Source: Limnoperna fortunei
Lineage: Eukaryota; Mollusca; Bivalvia; Mytilida; Modiolidae
DNA length: 64,000 bases
Direction of reading: 5' to 3'
Assembly: GCA_944474755.1 (NCBI GenBank)
Contig: OX104112.1
Coordinates: forward strand, 57,827,176-57,891,175
Shown: positions 53,001 through 62,461 of the stretch, one piece after another
Layout of the letters: every line of letters begins with the position of its first letter
Numbering within the stretch: the first letter of the stretch is position 1
The notes under the pieces: model-generated
Seen by the model: only the letters and a program-made list of their open reading frames with translations
The model's database searches: none
Told to the model about the DNA's origin: nothing
Program-made: the position numbers and the translations under genes

Positions 53001-56000
53001 TTATGAGTATGACGAATATGAAATGATTGGTGTTGCTGTCATATTTTGAAAATGATCATGTTGCATACTCGAAGATGGTTGTTTTCTTTAATACAGCTAT
53101 TAAGATAATCAACAACATTCTCAGGAAGATTGTCCACACTTAATGAAACTTTGTTTCCAATGATTAAAAAAGGACGGGGAAAAAATTGAGTCATAGCATT
53201 TTGAGAAGTCTGTCAGAAACGGCCAAGCAGCAATTTTTTTAAGGAGGCCTTGTAGCTTAAGATATTTGACAACCATGGGTACAAATACAAAACACATTAA
53301 CTTGTCAAATAAGTATGTCATCCATCTTGTAAATGTTTTATAATCTATTATGTATGTACATGTATTTTAAAAACCATCAAAAAGTAAAAGAATGGATGTT
53401 AATTGAGAAGTTTGTTTGTGTATACATTCAGTAAAACCATAAATTATCAACTGATTTTCATTATTTTAATGTTTATGTATTTTCAGTGGAAAGTAAGAAG
53501 AACATTGGCATTTTCTATACATGAAATGGCAATAATACTAGGTTCTGAAATAACACACAGAGACTTGGTGCCAGTGTTTGATGGTTTTTTGAAAGATTTA
53601 GACGAAGTTAGAATAGGAGTTTTGAGACATTTTGCAGATTTTCTGCGGGTATGTACTAAAATGTCCAACAAAATTTACTTGCTCATTGTTTAAGTGTCAA
53701 GACAACACTACTATCTTGATCTGATTGGTTTATTGATGGTAATACAAATTTATAATACCCCACACAATGAAGTGGGGGGGGGGGGGGGAGATGTAGGTAT
53801 AATGTTTTTGACCCGTCAGTCTGTCTGTGTGTCGTGCTGTTGTTGCCTGGAAAGGGCTCTCATTTCTTAATGGATTTTATCCAAACTTTGGGAAATTGTT
53901 ACTTATAGTAGGTGCTTGGATGGGATTGGTTTTTAGGGATTTTCGTCAAGGGGGGGGGAATCAGACAACTGTCATGTACATATATATTCAATGCTGTCAC
54001 CTGGATAGCGCTTTCATTTCTTCATGGAATTTCATGAAACTTGGGGAAATTGTTACTTAAAGTAGGTGCTTGGATGGGATTGATTTTTCAGGAAATTTGT
54101 CAAAGGGGACCCTATTTTTGGAAGGGGGACTTGGTCAGCTTTCATTTAAATGTATATTCAATGTTGTTGTCTGGATAGCACTTTCATTTCTTCATGGAAT
54201 TTCATGAAACTTGGGGAAATTGTTACTTAAAGTAGGTGCTTGGATGGGATTGATTTTTCAGGAAATTTGTCAAAGGGGACCCTATTTTTGGAAGGGGGAC
54301 TTGGTCAGCTTTCATTTAAATGTATATTCAATGTTGTTGTCTGGATAGCACTTTCATTTCTTCATGGATTTTCAGGACACTTTAATATACCAATTTAAAT
54401 ACAAAATGCCACCTTGATGTAATGGGAATGCATGGGGTATTGTGAGCTTGCTCACTAAGGTTCTTCAATTTGTTTCTGGAGAAAACTTTTTATTAGGGCC
54501 CGCCACTTTGTGGCGGAGGCCCTATAGTGATCAGTCTGTCCGTCCGAGCTTATCTTGTCCGGGCTGTAACTTTTTTATCTTTTGAGGTAGGCTTTTGATA
54601 TTTGGAATGTAGGTGGATAATATCAAGGGGATGTGTCTCATACCGTGGTTGATAACCTTTGACCTTGAGGTGACATTATTTCTTTCTGTATTGCAAATTC
54701 ATGTCGGGGCTGTAACTTTTTTATCTTTTAAGATAGGCTTTTGATATTTGGAATGTGGATAGATAATATCAAGGCGATGTGTCGCATACCATGGTTGTTG
54801 ACCTTTGACCTTAAGGTGACATTGCTTTCTGAATAGCAAATTCATGTCAAAGTTGTAACTTTTTTATCTTTTGAGGTAGGCTTTTGATATTTGGAATGTG
54901 GGTAGATGATATCAAGGCAATGTGTCGCATGCAATGGTTGATGACCTTTGACCTTGACCTCAAGGTCAGCGGGGCACAAAGAGATGGGTACTATCTCACT
55001 GATATCTAGTTTAAAAATCTTAGAACTATATTTAAGTACTTAGTTGCTTTGGCTTTGTTGCAAGAAGTGGAAACCTAGGTTATAGTAAAGTAGGGTGTCT
55101 ACTTCATGCATTCAACTCCCAGTTTTCAACCCAGATATGTGAAACTAGTGTTGGGGAATCGGAAAATTTTCATAATCGATTATCGGAAATAATCGAAAAG
55201 ACATAATCGATTAATAATCGGAAAATCTTTGATGGCGGTCCTTCTTTTATTTTATAAAATCCAAAATATTCCCAAACCCTGGATTTGGTTTTTCCAGGGT
55301 ATGAATAAATTTGTCTAGTCTCGTAGTTGTTGTTATTTGGGTCATGATCGACCGCTTCGACCTTGTCATCCATTTTACTATACCCGGAAACGGATCGGAC
55401 AGGTTAATTACAGAACAAAACCGGACAGAATTGAATTTCCGTATTTCGATCGGCGATGTCTGCGACATCCGATTTTTATTTTGAACATCGATTAGTAAGA
55501 TCGGCGGGTGAAAAACGACAGTTTATCGATTGTAGGCGATAATCGTTCCATCACTATGTGAAACTTAACAAAAGGATTGCACATGTATTTAAGTTGTGCA
55601 CCTACAATAATGGAACTGTTGAATGATTTCTTTCCAATTTTCCCAATTTTGGGAACTTGCAACATTTTTCAGAACATTGCAAAAGACGTATATATTTTGT
55701 TTAATCAACTCTTACAGTTTTCAACCCTGATCAAAACTTCACAGAAAGATTCCCAATGTATTGAAGTTCACATGATGGTTCTGTGATTTTGTAATTAACT
55801 TATATATTTTTTTTTACATAGACACAAAATCTTGCAACAAATTGTAAAAAATTTACCTTTTATTGAGGCATTTGCTTGGAACCAGGACATTTCATGTTTT
55901 TATCAAACCAGTTAATTTTTTTCTTCATGCTCTTTTAGCTTTTGACTCCTGAGACACGAAGGCAGTACCTAAGTAAAATGGACAGTTTTATGAGCACAGA

Positions 56001-59000
56001 CAATCACCGTAATTGGAGGTTCAGATTTGAATTGGCAGAGTACGTGTTAAATATAATGATAAAAATTCTTTCATTATGAAATTCATTCCAGATGTTTTAT
56101 TAAAACAAATATTGTACATTCAGACTGATCAGTACCCATTTTTATAAATTAATAAATATGGAAACTTAAGGATAAAAGTTCTGCAAGGTTATCATTTTTG
56201 CAATGTATTGATTGTATTAAAAAAAAACTATAAACTTATTTGCCAATTATTTTCTATACGAGGAAAATATTTGATAAAAATAATTTTCTGCATTTCAGAC
56301 AGTTGATATCCATTACAGAATTGTTTTCTGCTAAAGAAGTTAGTCAGTATGTTTTGCCTATGGGACTTGCTTTGTGTGAAGACAAAGTATCAGAAGTTAG
56401 GAAAATGGCATTTAGACTGGTATGACCACAATACAGAAAATTATTCTTTCTGAAGCATGATCTGAAGAGAAGTTTCAATATTTGTTTTTCAATAAATTCT
56501 CATCTTTCTTGTGTGCTTGATGCAAAATGTTTATGGCATCCAGGGATTTTCCTACCTTTTTCTTTCAAATGGGGCAGGGCCCCTGTTAATTGGAAAAATT
56601 ACGACATAAACTCCACAATTGGGAAAAGTCTTGAATATGAATTAAGTAAAAACATTGCTTTTAAACATCAATGTATTTAACGAAAATGTTTCTTGTCTGT
56701 TAATAAGTCATGATTGACAAGATGGAATCTTTAAGTCGGACCAATAATATAATGATAATGATAAATATTTTGGAAAAGTTACCAAAAGTTACATATGTAG
56801 CCAACTGTGCTGACAAAATTTCCTAGTTTTGATACATTGCGTCACCCTTCCCCTTCAGTAGTATTTCCCGTTGTGTAATGCCATTTTTGAACCTTGCTGC
56901 ATGGTAACGCTTCATTCCAAATGTATTCCTCCCACTTATTCTTTTCTAGACAAAGCTATTTAAACAAAAAACAGCCCATAATACTGGACATCGTAAATAT
57001 AAAGGAATTTGTGTTATTTGCAGCATACAATTATCTTTCATAATATTAAACAAATCTACGTTTGTATTGAAAAAATATGGGTTTTTGTCTTGGGAATAAT
57101 GCCGAATATTGGCCCCCATCCTCACAAATCAGGATTTCTGTGTCCACAAAACATGGACAAACTTAGCTAGGAAATGCCTGGGCTAGAAGGCACTATTTTT
57201 ATTGGCTACATCATACCTTAATGTTGCCAATTAAAAGATTGTCCTACCAAAGGTCTGTGATATCTCCGGGTACTATGGCTTCCTCCACCTATAAAAACTG
57301 GATACCATGATACAGCCTCAACTGCAATACCATTGCATGAACAAATCTGTCAAAGTAATGCTCTTGAAATTTGTAAAACGGGTCGTATAACTGCAAAAAA
57401 AAAGGGAGGGAAATGATTAACCATGACAGAGATTTAACCATGCGTAATCTTTTATTTTAGATGAGTGTCATAATGCGACAGTTAGCCACAGATGGAGATG
57501 AGAAGCTATTAGAAGGATTACTGACGCAGCTTGTTAATATGTTTGCCAAAAATAATAGGTGGTCAGGACGACAAATGTAAGTCTATTGGAATCCAACCAA
57601 TATCAGAAAGTAATTAACTAATTACAAGCCCTGTTTATTCATGATGTAGGGGACCATAAATTTCTTTGTATATTACCTTGTGTATGTCACTTGAAGTATT
57701 GGGGCAGTTTCATTAAAATGTGGCACCCATCGTTAGGTATATTGAGCAACTCTGCTCCACATAAATGCAGCAGAGAAAGAAATTTACATTGGACTAAATC
57801 TGTCATATTTAATGTTTAGTTCAGTTTAAACATTTTAATATTTGCAACAAATACTTCTTAAATTATTGTTGAAAAAAGGTCGGTTTTTAAATATGATACA
57901 AGTTAGTATTGTTGATGTTGCAAAATTGCAGATGTTTTACTATTACATGAAGAAATGGAAGTTGAAGTTGTCAACTTAGCTTTTTGTTTTGTAGATTTGC
58001 TCAGCTTACACAAGCTATAATTGAAGAAGACGCTGTTCCCCTCGACAGATTTGTCTCTATTGTTTTACCAGGTCTCTTCTCACTTAGTCTCGACAATGTG
58101 CCAAATGTTCGAATATCTGTAGCCAAAACATTTTCACAGTCTCTAATGAATAAAGGTAAGCAGGCACTTGTACATGAACTTGAATGTATTGTACATGAAT
58201 ATTTGTTTAAGATTTATGTTTTTTTCACAGGACTCTTCTATCAAAAGGTACTTTGAAAACACTTACATTATTGACTTTGTGTAATGGAATCTGATAGTTT
58301 ACCTTATCCTCGTCCTCACAAGTCTGGGTTTCTGTGTCTACATGTGTGTCCACGAAACACTGACAAACTTAGCTAGGAAATTCCCGGGCTAGAAATCACT
58401 ATTTTGATTGGCTACATCATACCTTAATGTAGCCAATCAAAAAGCTCTCTTTCATTCAAGACTTGGTCAGGTAATATCCCGATGTTGATTGTAAATAAAC
58501 CACATGGATGTGTTGCATAGACCATTTGAATATCGGTGTATTTTGTACAGAAGTGTTGATAATTTGTTATTACCGCATTATTTATTAGTTGCTTTACATT
58601 TTCTTCCCACTCGTGAATGACTAACGCCAAACACTTGCTTCTTTCAAGCAATTTCATTAGTTTATATTTTGAAGGATTGATGTCATACGAAAATCTTTTA
58701 GCCCGGGAATTTCCTAACTAAGTTTGTCAGGGTTTCGTGGACACATGTAGACACAGAAACGCCTTATTCTTAAAGTGCCTTTATTGGGTACTGTGCATGT
58801 TTAAATAGAACAGCCCTCGTTTTTTTGGTTTTGTTTTTTTTTTTTTTATTTGGAAAAACTTCTGTGCTTATTGTTGTTAAAATAAAATGTATTTTTTTAA
58901 AAACACTTAAGGATGTTATAATTAACAGAAGACACATAAAATTTCTGCTGGGGTTGAGTAATTTTTTGGCTAAATACTCCAAGATGAAAAATCCTAATTG

Positions 59001-60001
59001 GGTGCTATATACTAAATTGTCTGTTTATTGGCTCCTTTTTAGCAGTTTGAGTCCAACTGTAGGTAGGTGTTGTTTACTCTACCCTTAATGAGCAAGAATT
59101 GCCGGTCTCTCTGAAAGTTCAGGGTTCTAACCAGGTACATTTATTTCCTACCACAATAAAAAATTGCCGAGTGTTATTTAATAGCATTCAAACACTAGGA
59201 AGTTCTTAATGAAATATATATAAAATATAATTAGGGAAGACACTTAAAACTTGACCAACAATACAATTTTCTCTGTGTGAGTGTTTGCACAAGAAACTTG
59301 AAACTGCCATTGCAGCAATTTGAAGGTGTTTCCACTCTATACTTGATGCACATGTTTGATAAACAATGCTGTTACATTTATGTTGTTTTTCAGAATTCTT
59401 TACTTCTGAAAAAAATCCTTGTTATGAAGAATTGAAAAAAGTTTTGGAGAAGTTGCAGAATGACCAAGACAATGATGTTAGGTATTTTTCTAGTCCTGTT
59501 TCTGTAACAAGATTTGAAGATGATGATGCAGAAGAAAGCGACACAGTAAGTGTATTGATAGGGTATAATATGAACCACTGTTTGCCAATAACAACAAAGC
59601 AGCAGGGATACAAGTTCAAGAAACATTTTTCATCTACTTGTGACACTCGTGAGAGGGTTAAGATAAAAATGTAGAAAGTCGAAATGAGATGTTGAAGATC
59701 TGTCTTTATCAAAAAAAAATTTTTAAGTTGTGTAAAAAAAATCCAGCTAAAAACATCTAACTAGCTAGCAATGTTGATGTGTTCTTTCGAGTTGCTAAAT
59801 GTTCACGAATGGTATTCATACACACATAAAACCTGGCATGGGACTTGATAAAAGCCAAGGTAACACTTGCATTGAATAGTTTCTCCACCAATAGTTTCTC
59901 CACCAATTCATAAGATTCTCTGAAATATGTGAATGACTTAAAAAAAGCATGATAATAGTATGCAAAATATTGTATATTTCAATTTTCAGTTACCTGTTTA
60001 A
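34996..60001 (+). CDS. PPP4R1: PPP4R1, HEAT-repeat regulatory subunit of protein phosphatase 4
   Basis: Exons: 34996-35002, 35090-35134, 38480-38591, 38933-39039, 39430-39572, 39869-39929, 41095-41180, 43208-43312, 45111-45176, 48682-48840, 49349-49467, 49592-50415, 50696-50832, 51584-51769, 53487-53648, 55939-56039, 56299-56419, 57461-57576, 57995-58155, 59394-59545, 59990-60001. Every junction is GT/AG and phases add to 993 codons plus stop; human PPP4R1 is about 950. The protein binds the PP4 catalytic subunit and steers its substrate choice (for example IKK and PKC-theta in mammals). N-terminal HEAT repeats include RQMVARGMLDTIR, VRKTSQAALL and VWGVRKACAECFMAVSC. A long Ser/Glu/Asn-rich linker (about residues 337-650, mostly one 824-base exon) keeps the conserved FWRTPIPEI (about 502-510). 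The C-terminal HEAT block has ADPSRAQTVDTEI and DEVRIGVLRHFADFL. The last exon adds only Leu-Pro-Val-stop and is the least certain; reading through exon 20 would instead add about 43 unconserved residues. Confidence 0.97.
35135..37180 (+). other. PPP4R1 intron 2, left part
   Basis: Non-coding. Notable item: the palindrome AGTCACGTGACT at 35421-35432, an E-box core that MITF/USF/TFE-type factors bind, close to the promoter. The sequence is otherwise AT-rich with no element recognised. Confidence 0.4.
37181..38060. mobile_element. hAT-like non-autonomous element in PPP4R1 intron 2
   Basis: Left end CAGGGGTCGCGCTGGGCTTC and right end (reverse complement) CAGGGGCTGCTCTGGCTTCT form imperfect terminal inverted repeats of the CAGGG type common in hAT elements. 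AAGTG abuts both ends, a partial target duplication. Sub-terminal GGCGAC and GGCGATTTTTTTGGCGCCA repeats occur at both sides. No transposase frame. Confidence 0.75.
39930..41094 (+). other. PPP4R1 intron 6, with protein-like remnant
   Basis: Around 40325-40485 a 48-codon stretch with Glu/Asn/Lys-rich, coding-looking composition (…KGKNTEPNANRNNNND…KTKDPTSF, then stop) is followed by a 95-codon frame at 40498-40785. Neither has splice signals or a family match I recognise. Possibly a decayed transposon ORF. Confidence 0.3.
41270..41345 (+). ncRNA. mir-71: mir-71 precursor
   Basis: The 5' arm at 41280-41302 begins TGAAAGACATGGGTAGTGAG, the highly conserved protostome miR-71. The 3' arm (about 41313-41338, CACCTTGCTACTCTGTCTTT) pairs back across a loop of about 10 bases, the usual shape of this precursor. 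It is the first hairpin of the cluster in PPP4R1 intron 7, less than 100 bases after the exon 7 donor, and on the same strand as the host gene. miR-71 is absent from vertebrates, which supports the protostome origin of the window. Confidence 0.97.
41527..41608 (+). ncRNA. mir-2: mir-2 family precursor 1
   Basis: Mature 3' arm at 41580-41602 starts TATCACAGCCAGCTTTGATG, identical to canonical miR-2. The 5' arm (GTAGATAGAGTGGCTGTCAA) pairs with it less well than in the other copies and the loop is longer. Seed ATCACAG is intact. Confidence 0.92.
41730..41805 (+). ncRNA. mir-2: mir-2 family precursor 2 (variant mature sequence)
   Basis: Mature 3' arm at 41775-41797 reads TATCACAGCCTGCTTGGATC…; it keeps the seed but differs from canonical miR-2 at several 3' positions. 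The 5' arm TACTGACCAAGTTGTTGTGA carries compensating changes so the stem still pairs, which shows selection for the hairpin. A similar variant is known to me from mollusc miR-2 sets. Confidence 0.95.
42110..42184 (+). ncRNA. mir-2: mir-2 family precursor 3
   Basis: Mature 3' arm at 42155-42177 is canonical (TATCACAGCCAGCTTTGATG). The 5' arm CATCAGAGTGGCTGTGAAAT pairs along almost the full length. Loop about 12-15 bases. Confidence 0.97.
42290..42360 (+). ncRNA. mir-2: mir-2 family precursor 4
   Basis: Mature 3' arm at 42331-42353 is canonical. The 5' arm CATCAAAGTGGTTGTGAAAT is the typical miR-2 passenger strand with the single offset at the AGC/AG bulge. Confidence 0.97.
42452..42522 (+). 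ncRNA. mir-2: mir-2 family precursor 5
   Basis: Mature 3' arm at 42492-42514 reads TATCACAGCCTGCTTTGATG: one change (A to T) from canonical in the centre, seed intact. 5' arm CGTCAAAGTGGCTGTGCTGT. Confidence 0.97.
42620..42690 (+). ncRNA. mir-2: mir-2 family precursor 6
   Basis: Mature 3' arm at 42659-42681 is canonical. The 5' arm TGTCAAAGTGGTTGTGATGT pairs with it; the loop is short (TTCAACATTTCA region). Confidence 0.97.
42918..42992 (+). ncRNA. mir-2: mir-2 family precursor 7
   Basis: Mature 3' arm at 42961-42983 starts TATCACAGCCAGCTTTGATG but ends ACA rather than AGC, so its 3' end diverges from the others. 5' arm TGATGTCAAAGTTGTTGTGA. It is the last hairpin, about 215 bases before exon 8. 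Confidence 0.96.
43342..43495 (+). mobile_element. V-SINE 5' part in PPP4R1 intron 8
   Basis: Head GGGGCCCTGGTGGCAGAGTG with GGTTAAGG, the decayed B box, then ATTGACAAGGATTGCCAGTT. It stops before the V-domain, so it is 3' truncated or its 3' half has been replaced. Confidence 0.8.
44176..44438 (+). mobile_element. V-SINE (RUDI-like), full length, youngest-looking copy
   Basis: Intact boxes GGCCGAGTGGTCAAGG and GGTTCGATTC, full V-domain CCGGGTACTCCGGCTTCC and tail CAAACAAACAAAC. Target duplication ACTTTTAATGTG at 44164-44175 and 44439-44450. It is very close to the 9.9-kb copy read in reverse, so both are recent. In PPP4R1 intron 8. Confidence 0.95.
44545..44652 (+). mobile_element. V-SINE 3' fragment
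   Basis: From the V-domain onwards only: GTTTCTCCCAAGAACCCTGG, CCTCCAATAAAAACTGGATG, CTGAAAAATTGCTAAAAGTG, ending in CATTCAAAAAACA. It sits about 100 bases after the full copy. Confidence 0.8.
45621..46465. mobile_element. hAT-like MITE nested in intron 9
   Basis: Left end GGGGTCACCACACT and right end (reverse complement) CAGGGCTCACCACACT are inverted repeats. GTCATACA occurs directly before the left end and after the right end, an 8-base target duplication as expected for hAT. Interior has GGGAGAAGT and GGGCGACTT repeats near the two ends. Confidence 0.8.
46555..47495 (+). mobile_element. Hairpin-headed element with ~145-bp tandem units (family D)
   Basis: Left hairpin GTCTCGCCTG…CAGGCGAGAC-type stem (GTCTCGCC…GGCGAGAC) and right end CAGGCGAGAC. 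Five diverged units, each containing GGGTTACGACAGTTCCTCTG, ATGGTAGGATGAC, GGTTGCTGATGA and a TGACCT-rich segment. Units begin roughly 143-147 bases apart. Nested within the 45.3-48.0 kb element. Confidence 0.8.
46875..46887 (+). promoter_or_regulatory. Perfect DR1 nuclear-receptor motif in repeat
   Basis: TGACCTTTGACCT is the reverse complement of AGGTCAAAGGTCA, the direct repeat with one-base spacer bound by RXR, HNF4 and COUP-TF type receptors. Sister units have the DR0 form TGACCTTGACCT. Binding in this animal is not shown. Confidence 0.4.
48926..49166 (+). mobile_element. V-SINE in PPP4R1 intron 10
   Basis: Head GGGGGCCGAGTGGTTAAGGT, B box GAGTTCAAGTC, V-domain CTCCAGGAACTCTGGCTTC and 3' part GGCATTAAACAAACATTA. 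Moderately diverged. Almost fills the first half of the intron. Confidence 0.88.
50893..51351. mobile_element. Candidate hAT-like MITE in intron 13
   Basis: CAGCCCTAAATTTAG at the left and its partial inverse …TTTGAGGGCTG at the right. Inside, GGGCGACTAATTG, GGCGACTAAA and GGCGACCAATA repeats. No clear target duplication, so the limits are tentative. Confidence 0.5.
52090..52170. mobile_element. Possible pogo/Tigger-like terminal repeat
   Basis: TATACAGTCGAACTTCATCTGGCTCGAACTC, split as CAGTCGAACTTC and GGCTCGAACTC, resembles the CAGTCGAACCTCG…TCGAACTC ends of pogo-like elements next to a TA. The other end was not found, so this may be a fragment. Confidence 0.4.
52479..52690 (+). mobile_element. 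V-SINE, 5' truncated, in intron 14
   Basis: Begins just before the B box (GGTCTGTCGACACTGAG, GGTTCGATTC), keeps the full body and ends GCGTTAAACACCATAAAAA. The A-box end is missing. Confidence 0.88.
53754..54460 (+). mobile_element. Hairpin-headed element with exact 170-bp duplication (family E)
   Basis: Starts ATACCCCACACAATGAAGTG followed by a G run (hairpin CCCCAC…GTGGGG) and ends near CATGGGGTATTGTGAGC, the inverse of the start. CTGGATAGC marks units at 54001, 54171 and 54341; the two complete units are practically identical over 170 bases, so the duplication is recent. Each unit carries TTCATGAAACTTGGGGAAAT. In PPP4R1 intron 15. Confidence 0.82.
54496..55010 (+). mobile_element. Hairpin-headed element with ~150-bp units rich in TGACCT (family F)
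   Basis: Starts with the hairpin GGGCCCGCCACTTTGTGG…CGGAGGCCC, then CAGTCTGTCCGTCCG. Three units marked by TTGTAAC/CTGTAACTTTTTTATC and GGCTTTTGATATTTGGAATG. It ends AGCGGGGCACAAAG, partly inverse to the start. It directly follows family E. Confidence 0.8.
54942..54960 (+). promoter_or_regulatory. Three consecutive nuclear-receptor half sites
   Basis: TGACCTTTGACCTTGACCT gives a DR1 followed directly by a third half site, then CAAGGTCA in inverse orientation. A second perfect DR1 lies at 54799-54811. Function is inferred from motif only. Confidence 0.4.
55147..55554 (-). mobile_element. hAT-derived fragment with BED zinc-finger remnant, intron 15
   Basis: Ends AGTGTTGGGGAATCGG and (reverse complement of the right end) AGTGATGGAACGATTATCG. 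The direct repeat TATGTGAAACT flanks it (55136-55146 and 55555-55565). A minus-strand frame near 55170-55373 contains KSRVWEYFGFYK, the usual beginning of the BED zinc finger at the N-terminus of ZBED/hAT transposases. The catalytic part is absent, so this is an internally deleted element. Confidence 0.72.
57119..57238 (+). mobile_element. Half copy of the CTCACAAGTC terminal-repeat element, intron 17
   Basis: CCTCACAAATCAGGATTTCT, GACAAACTTAGCTAGGAAAT and GGCTACATCATACCTTAATG match the left half of the element at 58.3 kb. The right arm is missing. Confidence 0.7.
57249..57325 (+). mobile_element. V-SINE V-domain fragment, intron 17
   Basis: CTCCGGGTACTATGGCTTCC followed by CACCTATAAAAACTGGATAC and CATGATACAGC. 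Only the central domain remains. Confidence 0.65.
58313..58768. mobile_element. Long terminal-inverted-repeat MITE in PPP4R1 intron 19
   Basis: About 70-base arms: left CTGGGTTTCTGTGTCTACAT…GACAAACTTAGCTAGGAAAT…CCCGGGCTA; right is its inverse with few changes. Inside the left half is a second palindrome, GATTGGCTACAT…ATGTAGCCAATC. No transposase. Related sequence at 57.1 kb and a short hairpin at 62.46 kb. Confidence 0.82.
59050..59195 (+). mobile_element. Decayed V-SINE fragment, intron 19
   Basis: GAGCAAGAATTGCCGGTCTC, then CCACAATAAAAAATTG and TATTTAATAGCATTCAAAC. Order is as in the intact copies but strongly diverged. Confidence 0.5.
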
Positions 60002-61750
60002 AGAGAAGATTTGGTACTGATGGAAGTGCTCAGGGACTGGAGTGTTATGCAATAACCTTTCCATGAAAGGAGCAATTGTCTTTTAAAGAGTGATATAACT
60101 AATTGTTACCTGAATTTAATGCTGATGAAAGTTTTTTATGACATAATGATATTTATTCAAAGAGAATTTTATTTATTGTTTTATTTTTGTGGGAGATCTG
60201 TTACAAAATCTGTGATTTTATCATTGGAAATGTTTTATATGCAGAATTTTGTTATGTGATATTTTTATCGGCCATAAACATGTCTGTGATGATCACAGTG
60301 AACCAAAAATTGTTATAGGGTGTAGATTGGAGGCGTTTGTTACAATTTGATAAATGTAAAAGAAGGGTTTATGACTATTTAAACGGGAGTCATATTTCTC
60401 TTAACTTGAATCTTTCAGAAAATGAGATTATTTTACTGCTTTAATACAAGATAAAAGTGATGCAGTTTTCTTGCCATTCTGCTATCAACCATATTCCTCA
60501 CTACTTGTGAAAACACACCATCTTGCTACTAACTACTCTGTAGAACAAAATGCAGGTATTTTTTATTGATTAAAACACCCAATTTTAAGTGCTATATATG
60601 GACAATGGAGCAAAGTTAAAGCATTTTTTCTCAAGTAGGAATAAAAAAAGGTGTTTTTGTTTTTATGTCTTATTGATGTGAAACTACATTTTTACTAAAT
60701 GATAGAAGTGGGTAAAATTTTAGTGTATTCACTTTGTTGTTTTGCACCTGTTTTATTATTTAAATTTTTGTTTTAACTAGGTAAACTGAGAATTGCTGTG
60801 ATTCATTGTCGAAGTGCTTTTATTACTTTTCAAAGTATGGTTGCACAAGTTGCCCACTAATAAGGGTAATAAAACTGTTTTGAAATTGTGGTTTAACAAA
60901 TAACTGACTCCCTTAACTACCAAAGTGTTTCATAATTATGCGTTGATACTCCTGGGCTGTCATCAATCCCTTTGTGCTTTACATTTTGTCTTGTTCTGCA
61001 CTATGAATTTCTTTCAATGTGTTGTCCACAAGGCTTAGAAAACTTTTTTGCACAAAATTTGCAAGTTAATTGGTCTAAAACATTTGATGTTATCTTTTTC
61101 AAATGTACCATTTAAAGAAATCGTATAAATGAACTAGGAATAAACATGAATGCTTAAGGCAGCTCTAATTAAATCGTTATTGTGATAGATGCCAAATAAC
61201 TACCTTGGAAAACATTTAAAAGAAATCGGAAGGCATTAGGTTATTGGTTAGAAATACATCCACTTCTTTTTGGCCCCTTTTTTTCAGGCCTTCATTTCAC
61301 AAAAAGTCAAATATCTTTTTTGTGAAAGGGGGGCCAGATTTATGGTTTACACACCAAAAAAAAATAAGGTTACAACTTTGTCACTGATCTTTACAACTTT
61401 AGTGCCAACATTTTTTTTAAATCCATTTTTTTATGAAAAAACAATATGGAAAGTATTATTAATATTTATCCAAGGTCTTGCAATAGATTTGGTTTGTTGA
61501 ACTTTTGCAAGCTGATTTGTTTTGAAAATTGTAATCGAAAGATATCCTAGAGTTTCTGTTCTTATAAATACTTAAATATCCTTTATTTTTAAGAATATGG
61601 AAGAACTTGTTTAAAAGTAAAATGAATTCTATTAGACCTGTCAACTGTACAAGTACAGGGTAATTGAACAATCATGGTGGACCAATGTTATTTATGCAGC
61701 ATGTGTTTATATGAAATTACTGAAAAAATAAAGATATGAATTGAACATTT
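60002..61750 (+). other. PPP4R1: PPP4R1 3' UTR and polyadenylation region
   Basis: Follows the predicted stop. A canonical AATAAA at 61727-61732 is followed by a T-rich run at 61750-61763, a reasonable distal poly(A) site. Earlier AATAAA motifs at about 60642 and 60868 could give shorter UTRs. Frames in this stretch have no family signal. Confidence 0.5.
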
Positions 61751-62148
61751 TTTTTTTTATTTGTTTAATCACCTGGTAGTGAAATAAATTGGGGGTACGA
61801 TGCGATTTCATCTTCTACTTGAATTAATAACAATTGTATATTACTGCCAAGGTAATGCATGTGTCTAAATAACAAATGGTTTGGACACCAGTTACATCAA
61901 CTTGGGGAGGTAACAATTTTCAGTGGATCATGGAGTTTTCACTTTTTTATGGGTTGTGTTGGTCATTTTTGATGTGCAACTCTTGGGGCAAGTTTCAATT
62001 TTAAGATTTTCGGAAAAAAATCTAGTTTGAAGTGCATTGGAACGTATTTGAATTGGATAAAAACCAAATAAAAAAATGCTGAAAAATCGCTTTAGGATGA
62101 TTCATAAAATTCTTGCATCGTAAGCATACTGGTTCCATTTAGTATTCA

Positions 62149-62347
62149 GGGCCTCTGGCTAAGTTCGTCTTCTAACGATCACGTGGTCTATCAACACCGA
62201 GACTCGCTGCGGGCAGGCTGTACTCGACTCCAATCTCAATTGACAAGGATTGCCAGTTTTCCTACCGGATACTCCGACTCCCTCCCCCAATAAAAACTGG
62301 ACGACACGATATTACTGAAAATGGCGGCAAGTATCATTCAAAACAAA
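62149..62347 (+). mobile_element. V-SINE with internal deletions
   Basis: GGGCCTCTGGCTAAGTTCG…GATCACGTGGTCTATCAAC, GACTCCAATCTCAATTGACA, CCGGATACTCCGACTCCC and GGCGGCAAGTATCATTC. The A-box half and the segment before the V-domain are shortened. Confidence 0.85.
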
Positions 62348-62461
62348 ATAAGACCATTTCGTATTGCTGTATAAGATATGTTGTGTATTATATCGGGAGT
62401 TAAATTTTATACATACATATGTTATAGTTTATAAACGGAAACGGTCGACAAGGTTCTATGC

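Noticed and set aside
61270..61500. 76-codon frame after the PPP4R1 stop
   Set aside because: AT-rich 3' UTR sequence with hydrophobic, low-complexity translation and no splice or start context.
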